Shown here: piece after piece, positions 50,291 to 60,171 of the stretch
Layout of the letters: the number at the start of each line of letters is the position of its first letter
Position numbering within the stretch: the stretch's first letter is position 1
Assembly: GCA_012727425.1 (NCBI GenBank)
Contig: JAAYHQ010000057.1
Span: forward strand, 18,688-82,687
Reading direction: 5' to 3'
From: Bacillota bacterium
GTDB taxonomy: Bacteria > Bacillota > UBA4882 > UBA10575
DNA: 64,000 bases
Position numbers and translations under genes: made by a program
The notes under the pieces: model-generated
What the model was told of the DNA's origin: nothing
Databases searched by the model: none
Seen by the model: the letters and a program-made list of their open reading frames with translations, nothing else

Positions 50291-50320
50291 AAAAAAAACG
50301 CCGGAAACGGCGTTTTTTTT
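50291..50320. terminator. Bidirectional terminator between yteA-like and M28 peptidase genes
   Basis: CGCCG-GAAA-CGGCG hairpin flanked by eight A residues on one side and eight T residues on the other, between convergent genes. Confidence 0.92.
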
Positions 50321-50323
50321 ACA

Positions 50324-51466
50324 CTAACTTTCCAGTTTGCGCAAGATGCCGAGGACCAATTCTTTGGCGGCGTTCAAATTTTCCGGATTGACAAAGGAGA
50401 CCTGGTCGGTCGGCCAGTGCCAATTGGGTAACAGCCCTTCCTCATCAAAGGCCATTAAGGAAACGGCCGGATAATTCCGCATCAAAAAGACGGTGCCGTC
50501 GGTGGTTAAAAGGTGATACGGGGCAAAACGCAGGGCCAAATTTTTTTCGGCGGCAACGGTTTTGGCCAGACTGAGGAGCTCGGGGGAGGCCGCTTTCGCT
50601 CCGAGGATTCCTTCGGCCGTAACGACGGTTAAATGACCAATCCCGAGATTGTCCAGGTTAATAACATAAGTGTCTTTGGAGGGACGGTGGCGCCGGAGAT
50701 AGGCAAGGGCGCCGTTGGTGCCGGATTCTTCCGCACCGGTGGCCACCAGTGTTACCTCCGTAGTGATTAAAGGAAAACGGGTCAGGATCTTGGCTACTTC
50801 CAAAAGAACCGCAACGCCGGAGGCGTTATCGTTGGCGCCGGGAGTATACTCTCCGGCAAGTTCCCGGTGGAGGAGGGTGAGGAAAGTAACCAGGATGTAG
50901 AGGACGCACGGGAGGGATAAAAACCATAAAAGGCGCGGGGAAAGCGAAGTAAAGACGGCCAAGGCATACAAAAATACTTCGCTTGCCATGGCCCCGACCA
51001 GCAAAAGGTAGCTCCGGCGAAAACCTTTAACCAGCTTTGGCGAGAAGTTAAGGGCTGACCGGGAACTATCGTAGTGGGCAGTGATGATTACTTTGCGAAT
51101 GGGTTTGCTCCGGGCCGGAATATGGGCAATCACGTTTTGGCTGCTTTTTTTCGGGAGGAGGCGTGACAAGAAAGGAAAAGTGCTTGACTCAAGAATAAAG
51201 GCGATGAAGGCGAATAAAGCCAGGAAAAACCCAGGTTTTGGCCGGCTGGGAAAGATCAGGGCGGCGACAATGAAAAGCAGATCGATGAGGCCAAAAACCC
51301 AAGAAAAAGAAGAGACTGCTTTAAACTGTTCTTCCATTAGGTTCAGCTTCGACCGGCCCAGTTCCGTTTTTATGTAGTGCGCCGCTTTTCGCTCTGCCTC
51401 GGTGCAAGAACCGCGGGGACCGATTGTTTCCGCTAACTGAAGGACATGCCGGTAGGCTTGGGACAT
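50324..51466 (-). CDS. Membrane-bound M28 family metallopeptidase
   Basis: A 380-residue zinc aminopeptidase-like protein. Metal and catalytic motifs are ITAHYDS, PGANDNASGVAVLLEVA, TGAEESGTNGA and HWPTDQVSFVNPEN near the C-terminus. Two hydrophobic regions (about residues 50-105 and 150-200) insert membrane helices around the catalytic core, which is uncommon and suggests a membrane-tethered peptidase. Substrate unknown. The ATG at 51466 has CGGGGG upstream. The 210-base interval to ruvC shows no other feature. Confidence 0.85.
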   Translation of the reverse strand: MSQAYRHVLQLAETIGPRGSCTEAERKAAHYIKTELGRSKLNLMEEQFKAVSSFSWVFGLIDLLFIVAALIFPSRPKPGFFLALFAFIAFILESSTFPFLSRLLPKKSSQNVIAHIPARSKPIRKVIITAHYDSSRSALNFSPKLVKGFRRSYLLLVGAMASEVFLYALAVFTSLSPRLLWFLSLPCVLYILVTFLTLLHRELAGEYTPGANDNASGVAVLLEVAKILTRFPLITTEVTLVATGAEESGTNGALAYLRRHRPSKDTYVINLDNLGIGHLTVVTAEGILGAKAASPELLSLAKTVAAEKNLALRFAPYHLLTTDGTVFLMRNYPAVSLMAFDEEGLLPNWHWPTDQVSFVNPENLNAAKELVLGILRKLES

Positions 51467-51676
51467 CTTAAAACCCCCGTTCTAATTTTCCTTGCGCTGA
51501 AAACAATTGCCGGTAGGCAATTCCCTCACCTAAAACAATACGACAGGGTGAAGGGCGTTCCTTCTTTATTTAATTTCTGTTAAGGAAAATTAATAAAGGA
51601 AAACCCGAAGTCGGAAGGATTAAAATAACCGGTTGCAGAAGAAAGAGCTTAGACCGGGGAGAACAGGAGTGGAACA

Positions 51677-52177
51677 ATGTTAATTTTAGGCGTGGATCCG
51701 GGGACGGCGCTTACCGGCTACGGCTTGGTTGAACAGCAGGGCCAACGGCTTACGGCCCAAACCTATGGTACCATTCGCACCGCTGCCGGGCGCCCCCTTG
51801 CGGAACGGCTGAAACAGATCTATGACCGGATGACGGTCCTGATTCAGGAGTATAAACCGGATGTGCTGGTCGTTGAAGAATTGTTTTTTAATAAAAACAC
51901 CCGGACTGCTTTAGCGGTCGGCCAGGCCCGGGGCGTTATTTTGCTGGCCGCCGCGATGCAGGGCCTGCCGGTTGCCGAATATACACCGCTGCAGGTGAAG
52001 ATGGCGGTGGTCGGTTACGGCCGGGCGGAGAAGAAACAGATCCAGGAGATGGTGCGGATTTTGCTTCACTTAAAAGCCACCCCCAAACCGGACGACGCCG
52101 CTGATGCGCTGGCGATTGCCATTTGTTACGCCCATTCGTGGCGCCGGACCAGGTTGCTGATGGGGGGAGAAGGATGA
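51677..52177 (+). CDS. ruvC: Holliday junction endonuclease RuvC
   Basis: A 166-residue resolvase that cleaves four-way junctions. Acidic catalytic residues are seen in LGVDPGTALTGYG (Asp7), VVEELFFNKN and KPDDAADALAIA. Its stop overlaps the ruvA ATG (ATGA), giving translational coupling. Head of a recombination and repair run that ends with recO. Confidence 0.96.
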   Translation: MLILGVDPGTALTGYGLVEQQGQRLTAQTYGTIRTAAGRPLAERLKQIYDRMTVLIQEYKPDVLVVEELFFNKNTRTALAVGQARGVILLAAAMQGLPVAEYTPLQVKMAVVGYGRAEKKQIQEMVRILLHLKATPKPDDAADALAIAICYAHSWRRTRLLMGGEG

Positions 52178-52773
52178 TTGCTTTCTTAAGCGGAACGGTG
52201 AAGGAGCGTTCCGACGAAGCGGTTTTTCTGGAGGTCAATGGGATCGGGTTCCGGATTCTGATGGCCACCTCCGCTTTGCAACAGATCAAGATCGGCGATC
52301 CGTTGTTGATCCATACTTGCCTGGTCCATAAGGAAGATGCAATGTTGTTATACGGGTTTTTAGACCCGGCGGAGAAGGCTTTGTTTGTTCGACTAATCAA
52401 TGTTTCGGGTGTTGGGCCCAAGACCGCCCTGGGGATTCTGTCGCTTTTTTCCGCAGACGAGTTTTGCCGGGCGGTCCTTAACGAGGATGTCAAGCTTTTG
52501 AGTAAGGCGCCGGGGGTAGGGCAAAAAACCGCCCAACGGTTGATTCTGGAGCTGAAAACCACTTTGGCCAAGGAGGCCGCGCAGTTTAAAATTACCCCCG
52601 GTCCGGCTGCCGTGGCCGGCCCGGCGGGGGATGATGCCGTGGCGGCCTTGGAAGCTTTGGGTTACGAAACGGTGGCGGCGGTGAAGGCGGTGCAGGCCGT
52701 GCGGGCCACCAGCCCGGAGCTTGCCCTCCAAGAAGTGATCAAAGCGGCTTTGCGCCTGTTGGCAAAGGAATAA
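52174..52773 (+). CDS. ruvA: Holliday junction DNA helicase subunit RuvA
   Basis: A 199-residue junction-binding protein that loads RuvB. Domain I starts MIAFLSGTV, two helix-hairpin-helix motifs are in [16 protein letters not shown] and [17 protein letters not shown], and a flexible linker leads to the RuvB-binding domain III ([15 protein letters not shown]). The ATG at 52174 overlaps the ruvC stop. Confidence 0.96.
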   Translation: MIAFLSGTVKERSDEAVFLEVNGIGFRILMATSALQQIKIGDPLLIHTCLVHKEDAMLLYGFLDPAEKALFVRLINVSGVGPKTALGILSLFSADEFCRAVLNEDVKLLSKAPGVGQKTAQRLILELKTTLAKEAAQFKITPGPAAVAGPAGDDAVAALEALGYETVAAVKAVQAVRATSPELALQEVIKAALRLLAKE

Positions 52774-52798
52774 GTCAGGAGAAGAGAGGGTTTTTGGG

Positions 52799-53836
52799 AT
52801 GGAGGATACCCGGTTGGTTACACCCCGGTTGCGAGAAGAAGATATGGAACTGGACCGTTCGCTTCGTCCGCGGAAGATGGAAGAGTATATCGGGCAAACG
52901 CGGGTGAAGGAAAACTTGAAGATCTTCATCGAAGCCGCCCGGAAACGCGGTGAAGCTTTAGACCATGTTCTTCTCTACGGGCCGCCGGGGTTGGGCAAAA
53001 CGACACTGGCCCATATTATCGCAGCGGAACTGGGGGTCCAGATCCGGGTGACCTCGGGTCCGGCCATCGAACGCCCCGGCGATCTGGCCGCGCTCCTAAC
53101 CAACCTGGAGGAGAACGATGTTCTTTTCATCGATGAAATCCACCGGCTCAACCGGGCCGTTGAGGAGATCCTGTACCCGGCGATGGAAGACTATGCCCTG
53201 GATATCATCATTGGGAAGGGGGCCAGCGCCCGTTCGCTCCGGATCGATCTGCCCCGTTTTACCCTGGTCGGGGCGACCACGCGGGTGGGGGCATTATCGG
53301 CGCCGCTGCGTGACCGCTTTGGGATCATTGACCGGTTGGACTTTTACTCGATTGCCGATTTGGAACAGATTATCACCCGGACGGCTCGGATCTTAAAGAT
53401 TGAAATCGAAGCGGACGGCGCCCATGAGTTGGCCCGCCGCGCCCGGGGCACCCCGCGGATTGCCAACCGTTTGCTGAAACGGGTGCGGGATTATGCCGAA
53501 GTTAAGGCGGATGGGGTGATTACGTCCGCGGTGGCGGCCACCGCGTTGAACCATTTGGAAGTGGATGAGAAGGGGTTGGACCGGGTCGACCGGCTGATGT
53601 TGGAGACGATCATTGGTAAATTTGACGGCGGGCCGGTGGGGGTGGAAACCCTGGCGGCGGCCACCCAAGAAGCGGTTGAGACTATCGAAGATGTCTATGA
53701 ACCTTATTTAATGCAGATCGGTTTTCTCCAGCGGACACCCCGCGGGCGGGTGACGACCCGTCTGGCCTGGGAACATCTGGGGTTAAAATACAGCAAAAAG
53801 GACGAGACTAATCAGGGAGAGTTGGATCTGGGCTAA
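52799..53836 (+). CDS. ruvB: Holliday junction branch migration ATPase RuvB
   Basis: AAA+ motor of 345 residues. The N-terminal [12 protein letters not shown], Walker [12 protein letters not shown], Walker [10 protein letters not shown], the sensor region [20 protein letters not shown] with the arginine finger, and the C-terminal winged helix ([13 protein letters not shown]) are all present. It is 25 bases after ruvA. Confidence 0.97.
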   Translation: MEDTRLVTPRLREEDMELDRSLRPRKMEEYIGQTRVKENLKIFIEAARKRGEALDHVLLYGPPGLGKTTLAHIIAAELGVQIRVTSGPAIERPGDLAALLTNLEENDVLFIDEIHRLNRAVEEILYPAMEDYALDIIIGKGASARSLRIDLPRFTLVGATTRVGALSAPLRDRFGIIDRLDFYSIADLEQIITRTARILKIEIEADGAHELARRARGTPRIANRLLKRVRDYAEVKADGVITSAVAATALNHLEVDEKGLDRVDRLMLETIIGKFDGGPVGVETLAAATQEAVETIEDVYEPYLMQIGFLQRTPRGRVTTRLAWEHLGLKYSKKDETNQGELDLG

Positions 53837-53898
53837 GCACCGGCTTGGTCCAGTTTCGCGTAAGACAAGTAATACCAGTTAGAAAAGAGGCATCGGCT

Positions 53899-54501
53899 TT
53901 GGAACTGTTACTGCATACTTGCTGTGGGCCGTGTGCCACCTATTCCACGGAATTTCTGCGGGAACAGGGCTATGCGCCCACCATGTATTACTACAACCCC
54001 AATATCCATCCTTATCAAGAGTGGCGGCGGCGGAAGGAAAGCCTGGAGAAGTTTGCCGCCCGGCAAAAACTGCCTTTGCTTCTGGAGGAAGCGTATGATC
54101 TTTCCACCTTTTTACAACGGATTGTCCCCCACGAAGAGGAGCGGTGCGGGATCTGTTACCGGATCCGTCTGGAAAAAACCGCCCGTCAAGCACAAGCCAT
54201 GAGGATTCCTGTCTTTGGGACGACTTTATTGATCTCGCCCTACCAGAACCGGGATTTAATTTGTCAGGTCGGACATGAATTGGCCGCCGCCTATAATCTG
54301 TCCTTCTGTGACCTTGATTTAAGGCCCGGTTTCCGGCGGAGCCAAGCGTTGGCCCGGGAATACGAGCTTTACCGGCAAGGGTACTGCGGTTGTATCTTTA
54401 GCGAACGGGACCGTTATTATAAACCGAAGCGTAGCGGGGCAATTAGAGCCAATGAGTACGTAACAAGCCAATGGCAAGAAGGGGGGCGCCGTGATGACTA
54501 A
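53899..54501 (+). CDS. queH: Epoxyqueuosine reductase QueH
   Basis: A 200-residue iron-sulfur enzyme (formerly DUF208) that performs the last step of queuosine synthesis in tRNA. Cluster-binding cysteines are in HTCCGPCATY near the start, EERCGICYRIRLEKTA, and YCGCIFSERDR. The TTG at 53899 gives the canonical MELLLHTCCGPC start, with AAAAGAGG upstream; the open frame extends 18 codons earlier. It ends overlapping the DUF2905 gene. Confidence 0.92.
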   Translation: MELLLHTCCGPCATYSTEFLREQGYAPTMYYYNPNIHPYQEWRRRKESLEKFAARQKLPLLLEEAYDLSTFLQRIVPHEEERCGICYRIRLEKTARQAQAMRIPVFGTTLLISPYQNRDLICQVGHELAAAYNLSFCDLDLRPGFRRSQALAREYELYRQGYCGCIFSERDRYYKPKRSGAIRANEYVTSQWQEGGRRDD

Positions 54502-54721
54502 TCCTTTTGGACCGCTGGGGCGTCTTTTAATCATCGCCGGCCTTTTCCTCGTAATTCTTGGGGTCTTGCTCCAGTTTGGCGAAAAAATCTTCCAGCGGGG
54601 CCGTTTGCCCGGCGATATTTTAATCCGGCGGGGGAATTTCACCTTCTACTTTCCCCTCGGCACCTGTGTGCTTTTGAGCATCATTTTAAGTTTGGTTCTG
54701 GCGCTGTTCACACGGAGGTGA
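54494..54721 (+). CDS. DUF2905 small membrane protein
   Basis: A 75-residue protein with two membrane segments (about residues 10-30 and 50-72) around the conserved loop GRLPGDILIRRGNFTFYFP, which is the DUF2905 signature. Function unknown. The gene is usually found near ruv or queA genes, as here. It overlaps the end of queH by 8 bases. Confidence 0.9.
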   Translation: MTNPFGPLGRLLIIAGLFLVILGVLLQFGEKIFQRGRLPGDILIRRGNFTFYFPLGTCVLLSIILSLVLALFTRR

Positions 54722-54725
54722 CCTG

Positions 54726-55502
54726 GTGGGGCTCTATCATTGCGAAGGCATTATCCTCCGGACCCGCAGTTTCGGCGAAGCCGACCGGATTGTCACCCTT
54801 TTCACTAAGGAAAAGGGAAAGATCGAAGCGGTGGCCCGCGGGGCGCGGCGCCCCCGGAACCGTTTGGTCGGAGTTACCCAGCAGTTTTCGTACTTGAAAG
54901 CATTGATCTTTACCGGCAAAAGTTTGGACCAGTTAAGCCAAGCCGAGCTCATTAAGTCCTTTGCCCCGCTCCGGGACGATCTTTTGAAAATGGCCTATGC
55001 CTCTTGGTGGGCGGAGGTGCTGGATGTTTTTTTACCCCTGAATGAGGTCAACAGCGACGTTTTCCTGTTTTTCCTGGCCGGCCTGGTAGTGCTGGAGAGG
55101 GTCCCCGACCCGATCCTCGTCTCCCGCGCCTTTGAACTGCGCCTGTTGCGCTATTTAGGTTATGAACCCGTGTTGGACCGGTGCGTCGGGTGCCGCCGGA
55201 CCGCGGGGCCTTTTGCCGGTTTTGCCCCGGCCGAAGGCGGGTTGCTCTGTCCCGCTTGTGCCGGCGCGGCTAACGGGCAGCTTATTCCGGTCCGGCCGGC
55301 GACCGTGTCTTTTCTCCGCACTTTATACCAGGCCGATCTCCGCGTGCTGGCCCGCCGACCGGTTGATCCGGCCTTGGGACATGAGTTGGGTCGTCTCCTT
55401 TTCACCTTTATTCAGCTCCGGGCGGAGAAACCGCTGAAAGCCCTGTCCTTCCTTCAGTCGTTAACAGCCTGGACGCCGCCCCCGGAGGCGGATTTAAATT
55501 GA
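54726..55502 (+). CDS. recO: DNA repair protein RecO
   Basis: A 258-residue mediator of the RecFOR pathway. The N-terminal OB fold starts GLYHCEGIILRTRSFGEADRI (quoted in part: GIILRTRSFGEADRI), followed by GARRPRNRLVG. The helical C-terminal domain carries the zinc knuckle CVGC and CPAC. GTG start at 54726 with GGAGGTG upstream, 4 bases after DUF2905. Confidence 0.95.
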   Translation: MGLYHCEGIILRTRSFGEADRIVTLFTKEKGKIEAVARGARRPRNRLVGVTQQFSYLKALIFTGKSLDQLSQAELIKSFAPLRDDLLKMAYASWWAEVLDVFLPLNEVNSDVFLFFLAGLVVLERVPDPILVSRAFELRLLRYLGYEPVLDRCVGCRRTAGPFAGFAPAEGGLLCPACAGAANGQLIPVRPATVSFLRTLYQADLRVLARRPVDPALGHELGRLLFTFIQLRAEKPLKALSFLQSLTAWTPPPEADLN

Positions 55503-55528
55503 CAGGACTCTCCAGTCTTTGCTATACT
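55499..55528 (+). promoter_or_regulatory. Sigma-A promoter of the SpoIIM-like gene
   Basis: TTGACA (55499-55504), overlapping the recO stop codon, and TATACT (55523-55528) with 18-base spacing, 20 bases ahead of the next gene. Confidence 0.7.
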
Positions 55529-55547
55529 TGAAGAATGAATTACAAGG

Positions 55548-56189
55548 ATGATGCTGGTGTTTAAACGGCGCCCTTTACCGCCTTTTTCCCAGACTTACCG
55601 GATGCTCTTTGCTTTCTCCGGTTTTGTGTTGGTCCTAAGTATAGCTTTGGGTTATGGGATCTGGACGGTCGATCCGGTTTTGGCCAAAAAGGCGATTGAG
55701 GAGATTATTAAAGAAGAATTTATGGCCATCATCGAAAAAATAGCCGTGCTCGGCTGGTGGGGACAGTTTCTAATTATTTTTCTCAATAATGTCAAGGCCA
55801 CCGTTTTAATGATGCTCAGTGGCGCTTTCTTGCCGTTTCTTCCTTTAATGGTCGGCATCTTGCCCAATGGCTATGTCATTGGTTTATTGGCCGGTTTTTA
55901 TGAATATGAGAGGATTCTGCCGAAAAGCACGTTTTTCCTGGGGCTATTACCCCATGGTCTCTTTGAAATTCCCGCCCTTCTACTGGCGGCCACCATCGGG
56001 ACGCTTTGGGGCGGCCGGAATTGGCGGAGCCTTTTCCGGGAGGAATTCTCCCGGTCAACCCTGGGTGCGCATGCCAAAGCGAGCCTGGCCTTTCTTCCGT
56101 TGCTCCTTGTTTTGCTGTTGATTGCCGCCCTGGTGGAAGTCTTGGTGACGCCGCTCTTGTTTAATCTGTCCCTGCCCCGTTTTACTTAA
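55548..56189 (+). CDS. Stage II sporulation protein M-like membrane protein
   Basis: A 213-residue DUF95/SpoIIM family protein with about five membrane segments. The conserved NNVKATVLMMLSGAFLPFLP and LLPHGLFEIPALLLAATIG stretches are family hallmarks. SpoIIM of Bacillus acts with SpoIID and SpoIIP in peptidoglycan removal during engulfment; many homologues are not sporulation-specific. ATGATG at 55548 or a GTG at 55557 (better spaced to AAGG) may be used. It is followed by glyS. Confidence 0.82.
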   Translation: MMLVFKRRPLPPFSQTYRMLFAFSGFVLVLSIALGYGIWTVDPVLAKKAIEEIIKEEFMAIIEKIAVLGWWGQFLIIFLNNVKATVLMMLSGAFLPFLPLMVGILPNGYVIGLLAGFYEYERILPKSTFFLGLLPHGLFEIPALLLAATIGTLWGGRNWRSLFREEFSRSTLGAHAKASLAFLPLLLVLLLIAALVEVLVTPLLFNLSLPRFT

Positions 56190-56258
56190 AAAGGCGATCT
56201 TGGTTTGACTTGTGGCGCTGCATAGCTTTGCAATGTTTGACGATAAGGAGGAACGATT

Positions 56259-57581
56259 ATGGAAAATGAGAAAACACCCACGGCCACGACGACCATGGAA
56301 AAGATTGTTTCTTTGGCGAAAAGAAGGGGTTTTATCTTTCAAAGCAGCGAGATCTACGGCGGGCTGAACAGTTGCTGGGATTACGGCCCTTTGGGCGTCG
56401 AACTGAAGAACAATGTGAAACGGGCCTGGTGGCGCCGGATGGTACAGGCACGGGATGATATGGTCGGTCAGGACGCCAGTATTCTGATGCACCCGCGGGT
56501 GTGGGAAGCCAGCGGCCATTTGGAAGGTTTTACCGATCCTCTGGTAGACTGTAAGCAATGCCGGCAGCGGTTCCGTGCCGACCATATAACGACGGACACT
56601 TGCCCGGAATGCGGCGGCGAGTTAACCGAACCCCGTAACTTCAACCTTATGTTTAAAACCTTCATGGGACCGGTGGAAGACCAGGCGGCCGTGGTTTACC
56701 TGCGGCCGGAGACCGCCCAGGGGATTTTTGTAAACTTCAACAATATCTTGACGACCACTAGAAAACGGCTGCCCTTCGGGGTCGCCCAGATCGGTAAATC
56801 CTTCCGGAATGAGATTACCCCTGGAAACTTTACCTTCCGGACCCGCGAATTTGAGCAAATGGAGATCGAGTACTTTGTGAAACCCGGCACCGATGAGGAA
56901 CACTTTCATAAATGGGTGGAGGTAAGGTACAACTGGTATAAAGAGCTGGGGATCAACCCGGACCGCCTCCGCCTGCGTCCGCACGAACCGGAGGAACTGG
57001 CCCATTACGCGAAGGCCTGTATTGATATAGAATACTACTTCCCGATGGGCTGGTCCGAACTGGAGGGGATTGCCAACCGGACCGATTATGATCTGAAACG
57101 CCACGCGGAGTATAGCGGGAGCAAGCTTGAGTATTTTGACCAGGAGAGCAACGAGCATTACGTCCCCTACGTGGTTGAACCATCGGCGGGCGCCGACCGG
57201 GCCACCTTGGCCTTTCTGGTCGATGCCTATCACGAAGAACCGGATAAAGACGAGGTCCGGGTGGTTCTACGTTTCCATCCGGAGCTGGCGCCGGTAAAAG
57301 TGGCCGTGCTTCCGCTTTCCCGCAAAGAGCCCTTAACGGCCATGGCGAAAGAGATCAGTCAGGAGTTGCGCCGGCACTGGAACACCGAGTACGATGACGC
57401 CAAGTCGATTGGCCGGCGTTACCGCCGCCAGGATGAGATCGGAACGCCTTTCTGTGTGACCGTGGATTTCCAGTCCCCCGAGGACCAAGCGGTGACGGTC
57501 CGCGAGCGGGATACCATGGCACAAGTGCGGCTGCCCGTGGCGGAACTTGTTCCTTACCTTCGGGAGAAATTGGGATGTTAA
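56259..57581 (+). CDS. glyS: Glycine-tRNA ligase, alpha2 type
   Basis: Class II synthetase of 440 residues of the dimeric type. Motif 1 region [15 protein letters not shown], a zinc-binding insert (CKQC and CPECGGEL), motif 2 [17 protein letters not shown] with EQMEIEYF, and motif 3 [13 protein letters not shown] are visible, with the anticodon-binding domain at the end. A strong AAGGAGGAA precedes the ATG. No T-box leader is present in the 69-base upstream gap. Confidence 0.96.
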   Translation: MENEKTPTATTTMEKIVSLAKRRGFIFQSSEIYGGLNSCWDYGPLGVELKNNVKRAWWRRMVQARDDMVGQDASILMHPRVWEASGHLEGFTDPLVDCKQCRQRFRADHITTDTCPECGGELTEPRNFNLMFKTFMGPVEDQAAVVYLRPETAQGIFVNFNNILTTTRKRLPFGVAQIGKSFRNEITPGNFTFRTREFEQMEIEYFVKPGTDEEHFHKWVEVRYNWYKELGINPDRLRLRPHEPEELAHYAKACIDIEYYFPMGWSELEGIANRTDYDLKRHAEYSGSKLEYFDQESNEHYVPYVVEPSAGADRATLAFLVDAYHEEPDKDEVRVVLRFHPELAPVKVAVLPLSRKEPLTAMAKEISQELRRHWNTEYDDAKSIGRRYRRQDEIGTPFCVTVDFQSPEDQAVTVRERDTMAQVRLPVAELVPYLREKLGC

Positions 57582-57601
57582 AGAGATAAGAGGAGATAAG
57601 A

Positions 57602-57639
57602 AAAACAAAGTGGCGGAGTGGCAGGCCACTTTGTTTTTT
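57602..57639 (+). terminator. Terminator of glyS
   Basis: Stem AAAACAAAGTGG/CCACTTTGTTTT with a 12-base loop and trailing T residues, 20 bases after glyS. Confidence 0.88.
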
Positions 57640-57647
57640 GGGAAATG

Positions 57648-57815
57648 TTACCGATCGGGCAGCGGACGAACCATGTCGAGGATTCCTAACAGCATGTGGG
57701 CCAGTCCAAAACCGAGGATCCCGGTTCCGAAACGGCTCCGGCGCATGTACGCCCCCAGCCCGGAGACCACCGCACCTAGTCCGGTCACAACCCAGCTGGT
57801 GGTGGTGCTCTTCAT
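57648..57815 (-). CDS. Hypothetical small membrane protein (55 aa)
   Basis: Start ATG at 57815 has GGGAGGTG upstream. The product is glycine-rich and hydrophobic with two short membrane segments (SWVVTGLGAVVSGLG and GFGLAHMLLGILDMV) joined by a basic turn (MRRSRF). No family recognised. Converges on glyS. Confidence 0.6.
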   Translation of the reverse strand: MKSTTTSWVVTGLGAVVSGLGAYMRRSRFGTGILGFGLAHMLLGILDMVRPLPDR

Positions 57816-58003
57816 GCTGACACCTCCCGTTCCTATTCTCTCCCGGCCACGGCAGGAAATACGGACCAATTTTTGACGGTGCACCGGCTACCGTCCGGCC
57901 GGATGGTCTTTCCGGACCAAGAAATTGCCGTCAGCGGTGAAGACTATTCGGCCGGGCGAACGAAAAGTGGGCCGCCGGAGTAGTTTGGGGAGTAGTTTAG
58001 GGG

Positions 58004-58030
58004 AAGAAAGGCCGCTTGGCGGCCTTTCTT
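58004..58030 (-). terminator. Terminator of glgP
   Basis: Perfect 12-pair stem AAGAAAGGCCGC/GCGGCCTTTCTT with loop TTG, overlapping the glgP stop codon. The minus-strand T run is within the stem end and short. Confidence 0.75.
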
Positions 58031-59666
58031 AGGATATTTTCTGCTCCGCTGTGACGAGGGGCAAGTATAGACGTTCATAGTAATCGTTGATCAGGCGGCG
58101 GGACGAAAATCGCTGTGTACAAGTCGCAATACTGGCCTGCATCATCCGGGCCCATTTGGCCTTGTCCTGTTCATAGGTGGGGAGGATTTCGTTTTTCAAG
58201 ACGTGGTATAAAGCCGTTAAATCGTGCTGGTCCTGGTTGGGACCGGTATAACCGTCGCCGAACTGCCAGCCGTTAACCCCGTGCCGGCACCCCTCCACCC
58301 ACCAGCCGTCCAAAGTACTGAAGTTAAGCACACCGTTCATACCGGCTTTCATGCCCGAGGTCCCGCTGGCTTCCAGCGGCCGTTGGGGGTTGTTCAGCCA
58401 GATGTCGCAACCGCGGGTCAAGATCTGCCCCAATGCCATGTCGTAGTTCTCCAGGAAAACCACTTTCCCCGGGAACGCTTTGGCCAAGGCGACAATCTTG
58501 GCCACCATGTTTTTACCACCCTCATCCTGTGGATGGGCTTTTCCGGAAAAGACCAGTTGGATCCGGCCGCTTTCCAGAAGGGGGATGAGTTCATCCCGGT
58601 TGCGCAGGATCAGATCACCCCGTTTATAGGTGGCGGCGCGCCGCGCAAACCCGATTAAGAGCGCATCCGGGTTCAGAACTTGGCCGGTTCGCTGCTGGAT
58701 TACGGCCAGCAAATGCTGTTTGTTGGCCTGGTGTGCTTCGATTAAATGCTCCCAGTCATTAGCCGCCCGGGCTATATTCGGTGCCTGCCAGGTTTTTTGG
58801 TGCACCCCGTTGGTGATCGCGATGATGGAGGAGGCGTCCGTAACCTGGTGCCACATGGCCTGTGCCGTTTCTCCATGCAGCTGCGAGACGGCATTGGTCA
58901 GTGTGGCGAGCCGCAGTCCCGCCACGGTCATGTTGAACGGGTCGCCCCCGATCCGTTTCATCTGTTCGTAAGCAAGACCGTTATAAGCGCCGACGTAAAC
59001 AAGGGCTCCGTGGTGATGGGCTTCGTTGCCGGCCGGAACCGGCGTATGGGTGGTGAAAACAATCTGCTGCCGGGTGGCGTTTAAGGCTTGGTCAAAGGAA
59101 AGCCCGGCCGCCATCTTTTCCCGGATCAGTTCGATTCCGGCAAGAACCGCATGGCCTTCGTTAAAGTGGTAGATATCGACGGCGATCCCGAGGGCGCGGA
59201 GGGCCCGGACGCCGCCGACCCCGAGAATAATTTCCTGGGCGATCCGATCATCACCGCTGCCCCGGTAGAGGAAGTGGGTCAACCACGGTTCTTGATTCTC
59301 CGGCAGATCGGCGTCCAGAAGATAGAGGGGCGCGTTCTGAAAATGATCGACCATCCAGACTTTACAAGTAACCGGTTGTCCTTTGATGGTCACCCGGACC
59401 TTCACCCCGGTGTCTTTGAGAAAAGAGAAGTTATTAAACTCCGGGACGCGATCATCGGGGTAACCTTGGTCGTTAATATACTGGGCGGTATATCCTTTCC
59501 GCCAGAGGATGCCGACCCCGACTACCGGGTAACCCTCATCGGCGGCGGCTTTTAAATAGTCGCCGGCTAAGACGCCCAAACCTCCGGAGTATATTGGAAA
59601 GTCGGGGTGTAACCCAAATTCCATACAAAAATAGGCGACCGTGGGAACCTTTCCTTTCCTGACCAA
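58029..59666 (-). CDS. glgP: Alpha-glucan phosphorylase, short GT35 type
   Basis: Releases glucose-1-phosphate from alpha-1,4-glucans. At 545 residues it belongs to the short bacterial/archaeal type, against about 800 for classical glycogen phosphorylase. Seen are the start VAYFCMEFGLHPDFPIYSGG, FNEGHAV, the TTHTPVPAGNE loop, GFARRAATYKR, and the PLP lysine in EASGTSGMKAGMNG near residue 440. AGGAGG precedes the ATG at 59666. It is divergent from the GH13 gene, and together they suggest glycogen or maltodextrin turnover. Confidence 0.94.
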   Translation of the reverse strand: MVRKGKVPTVAYFCMEFGLHPDFPIYSGGLGVLAGDYLKAAADEGYPVVGVGILWRKGYTAQYINDQGYPDDRVPEFNNFSFLKDTGVKVRVTIKGQPVTCKVWMVDHFQNAPLYLLDADLPENQEPWLTHFLYRGSGDDRIAQEIILGVGGVRALRALGIAVDIYHFNEGHAVLAGIELIREKMAAGLSFDQALNATRQQIVFTTHTPVPAGNEAHHHGALVYVGAYNGLAYEQMKRIGGDPFNMTVAGLRLATLTNAVSQLHGETAQAMWHQVTDASSIIAITNGVHQKTWQAPNIARAANDWEHLIEAHQANKQHLLAVIQQRTGQVLNPDALLIGFARRAATYKRGDLILRNRDELIPLLESGRIQLVFSGKAHPQDEGGKNMVAKIVALAKAFPGKVVFLENYDMALGQILTRGCDIWLNNPQRPLEASGTSGMKAGMNGVLNFSTLDGWWVEGCRHGVNGWQFGDGYTGPNQDQHDLTALYHVLKNEILPTYEQDKAKWARMMQASIATCTQRFSSRRLINDYYERLYLPLVTAEQKIS

Positions 59667-59783
59667 TTTGTATAGCCTCCTTCGTTAAAATAAATGGAGA
59701 GTAAATTTAATTTAAAATAATAAAGATTGAAAAAAAGAGAGAGGATGTAACATAAAACCGTAACTGATTCTTAATATAACATA

Positions 59784-59806
59784 AAACCTATGCTAAATAT
59801 AGGTTT
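59784..59806. promoter_or_regulatory. Inverted repeat in glgP/small-gene intergenic region
   Basis: AAACCTAT-GCTAAAT-ATAGGTTT, 8-base arms in the A/T-rich divergent interval 59667-59863. The word AACATAAAACC also occurs twice nearby. Could be an operator for the divergent genes. Confidence 0.35.
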
Positions 59807-59863
59807 AATTATTTCCAGATTAACATAATCAGAGATTCCGGCGTACAAAAGGAGGGCTCAGGC

Positions 59864-60094
59864 ATGGTTTGGCGTTTTTGGTTAACTCTTTTTGGTGTTG
59901 CTTTCGTCTCCATCAATCTTTATTTAGCGGCGGCGGTTTACGTGGACGCGAAAAAACGGAGGTTTGACCGGATAAACCTGCCGCCGGGCTGGTGGGCGCT
60001 GGCGACCTTCTTCTTTTCCTTGTGGGGCTTTTTTGTTTATTGGGTGGTGCACCACTCGACGTTGGCCGTCCGGGAACAACGACCGCCCTTTTAA
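59864..60094 (+). CDS. Hypothetical small membrane protein (76 aa)
   Basis: Two membrane segments (about residues 5-27 and 42-63) joined by a basic loop, AKKRRFDRINLPPGWWALAT, with the PGWW turn. Related short proteins with a phospholipase D nuclease-like N-terminal segment exist; I cannot assign this one. RBS AAAGGAGGG. It precedes the GH13 gene by 77 bases. Confidence 0.65.
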   Translation: MVWRFWLTLFGVAFVSINLYLAAAVYVDAKKRRFDRINLPPGWWALATFFFSLWGFFVYWVVHHSTLAVREQRPPF

Positions 60095-60171
60095 GCGTTG
60101 ATTGGGGTTTTTCGGGGCATACTGAAGATAATTCTTGGTATTGATCCGTTCGCGCAAAGGAGCGTTGGAGA

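Noticed and set aside
56190..56258. T-box leader for glyS
   Set aside because: The gap is 69 bases, too short, and no AGGGTGG motif or terminator is present.
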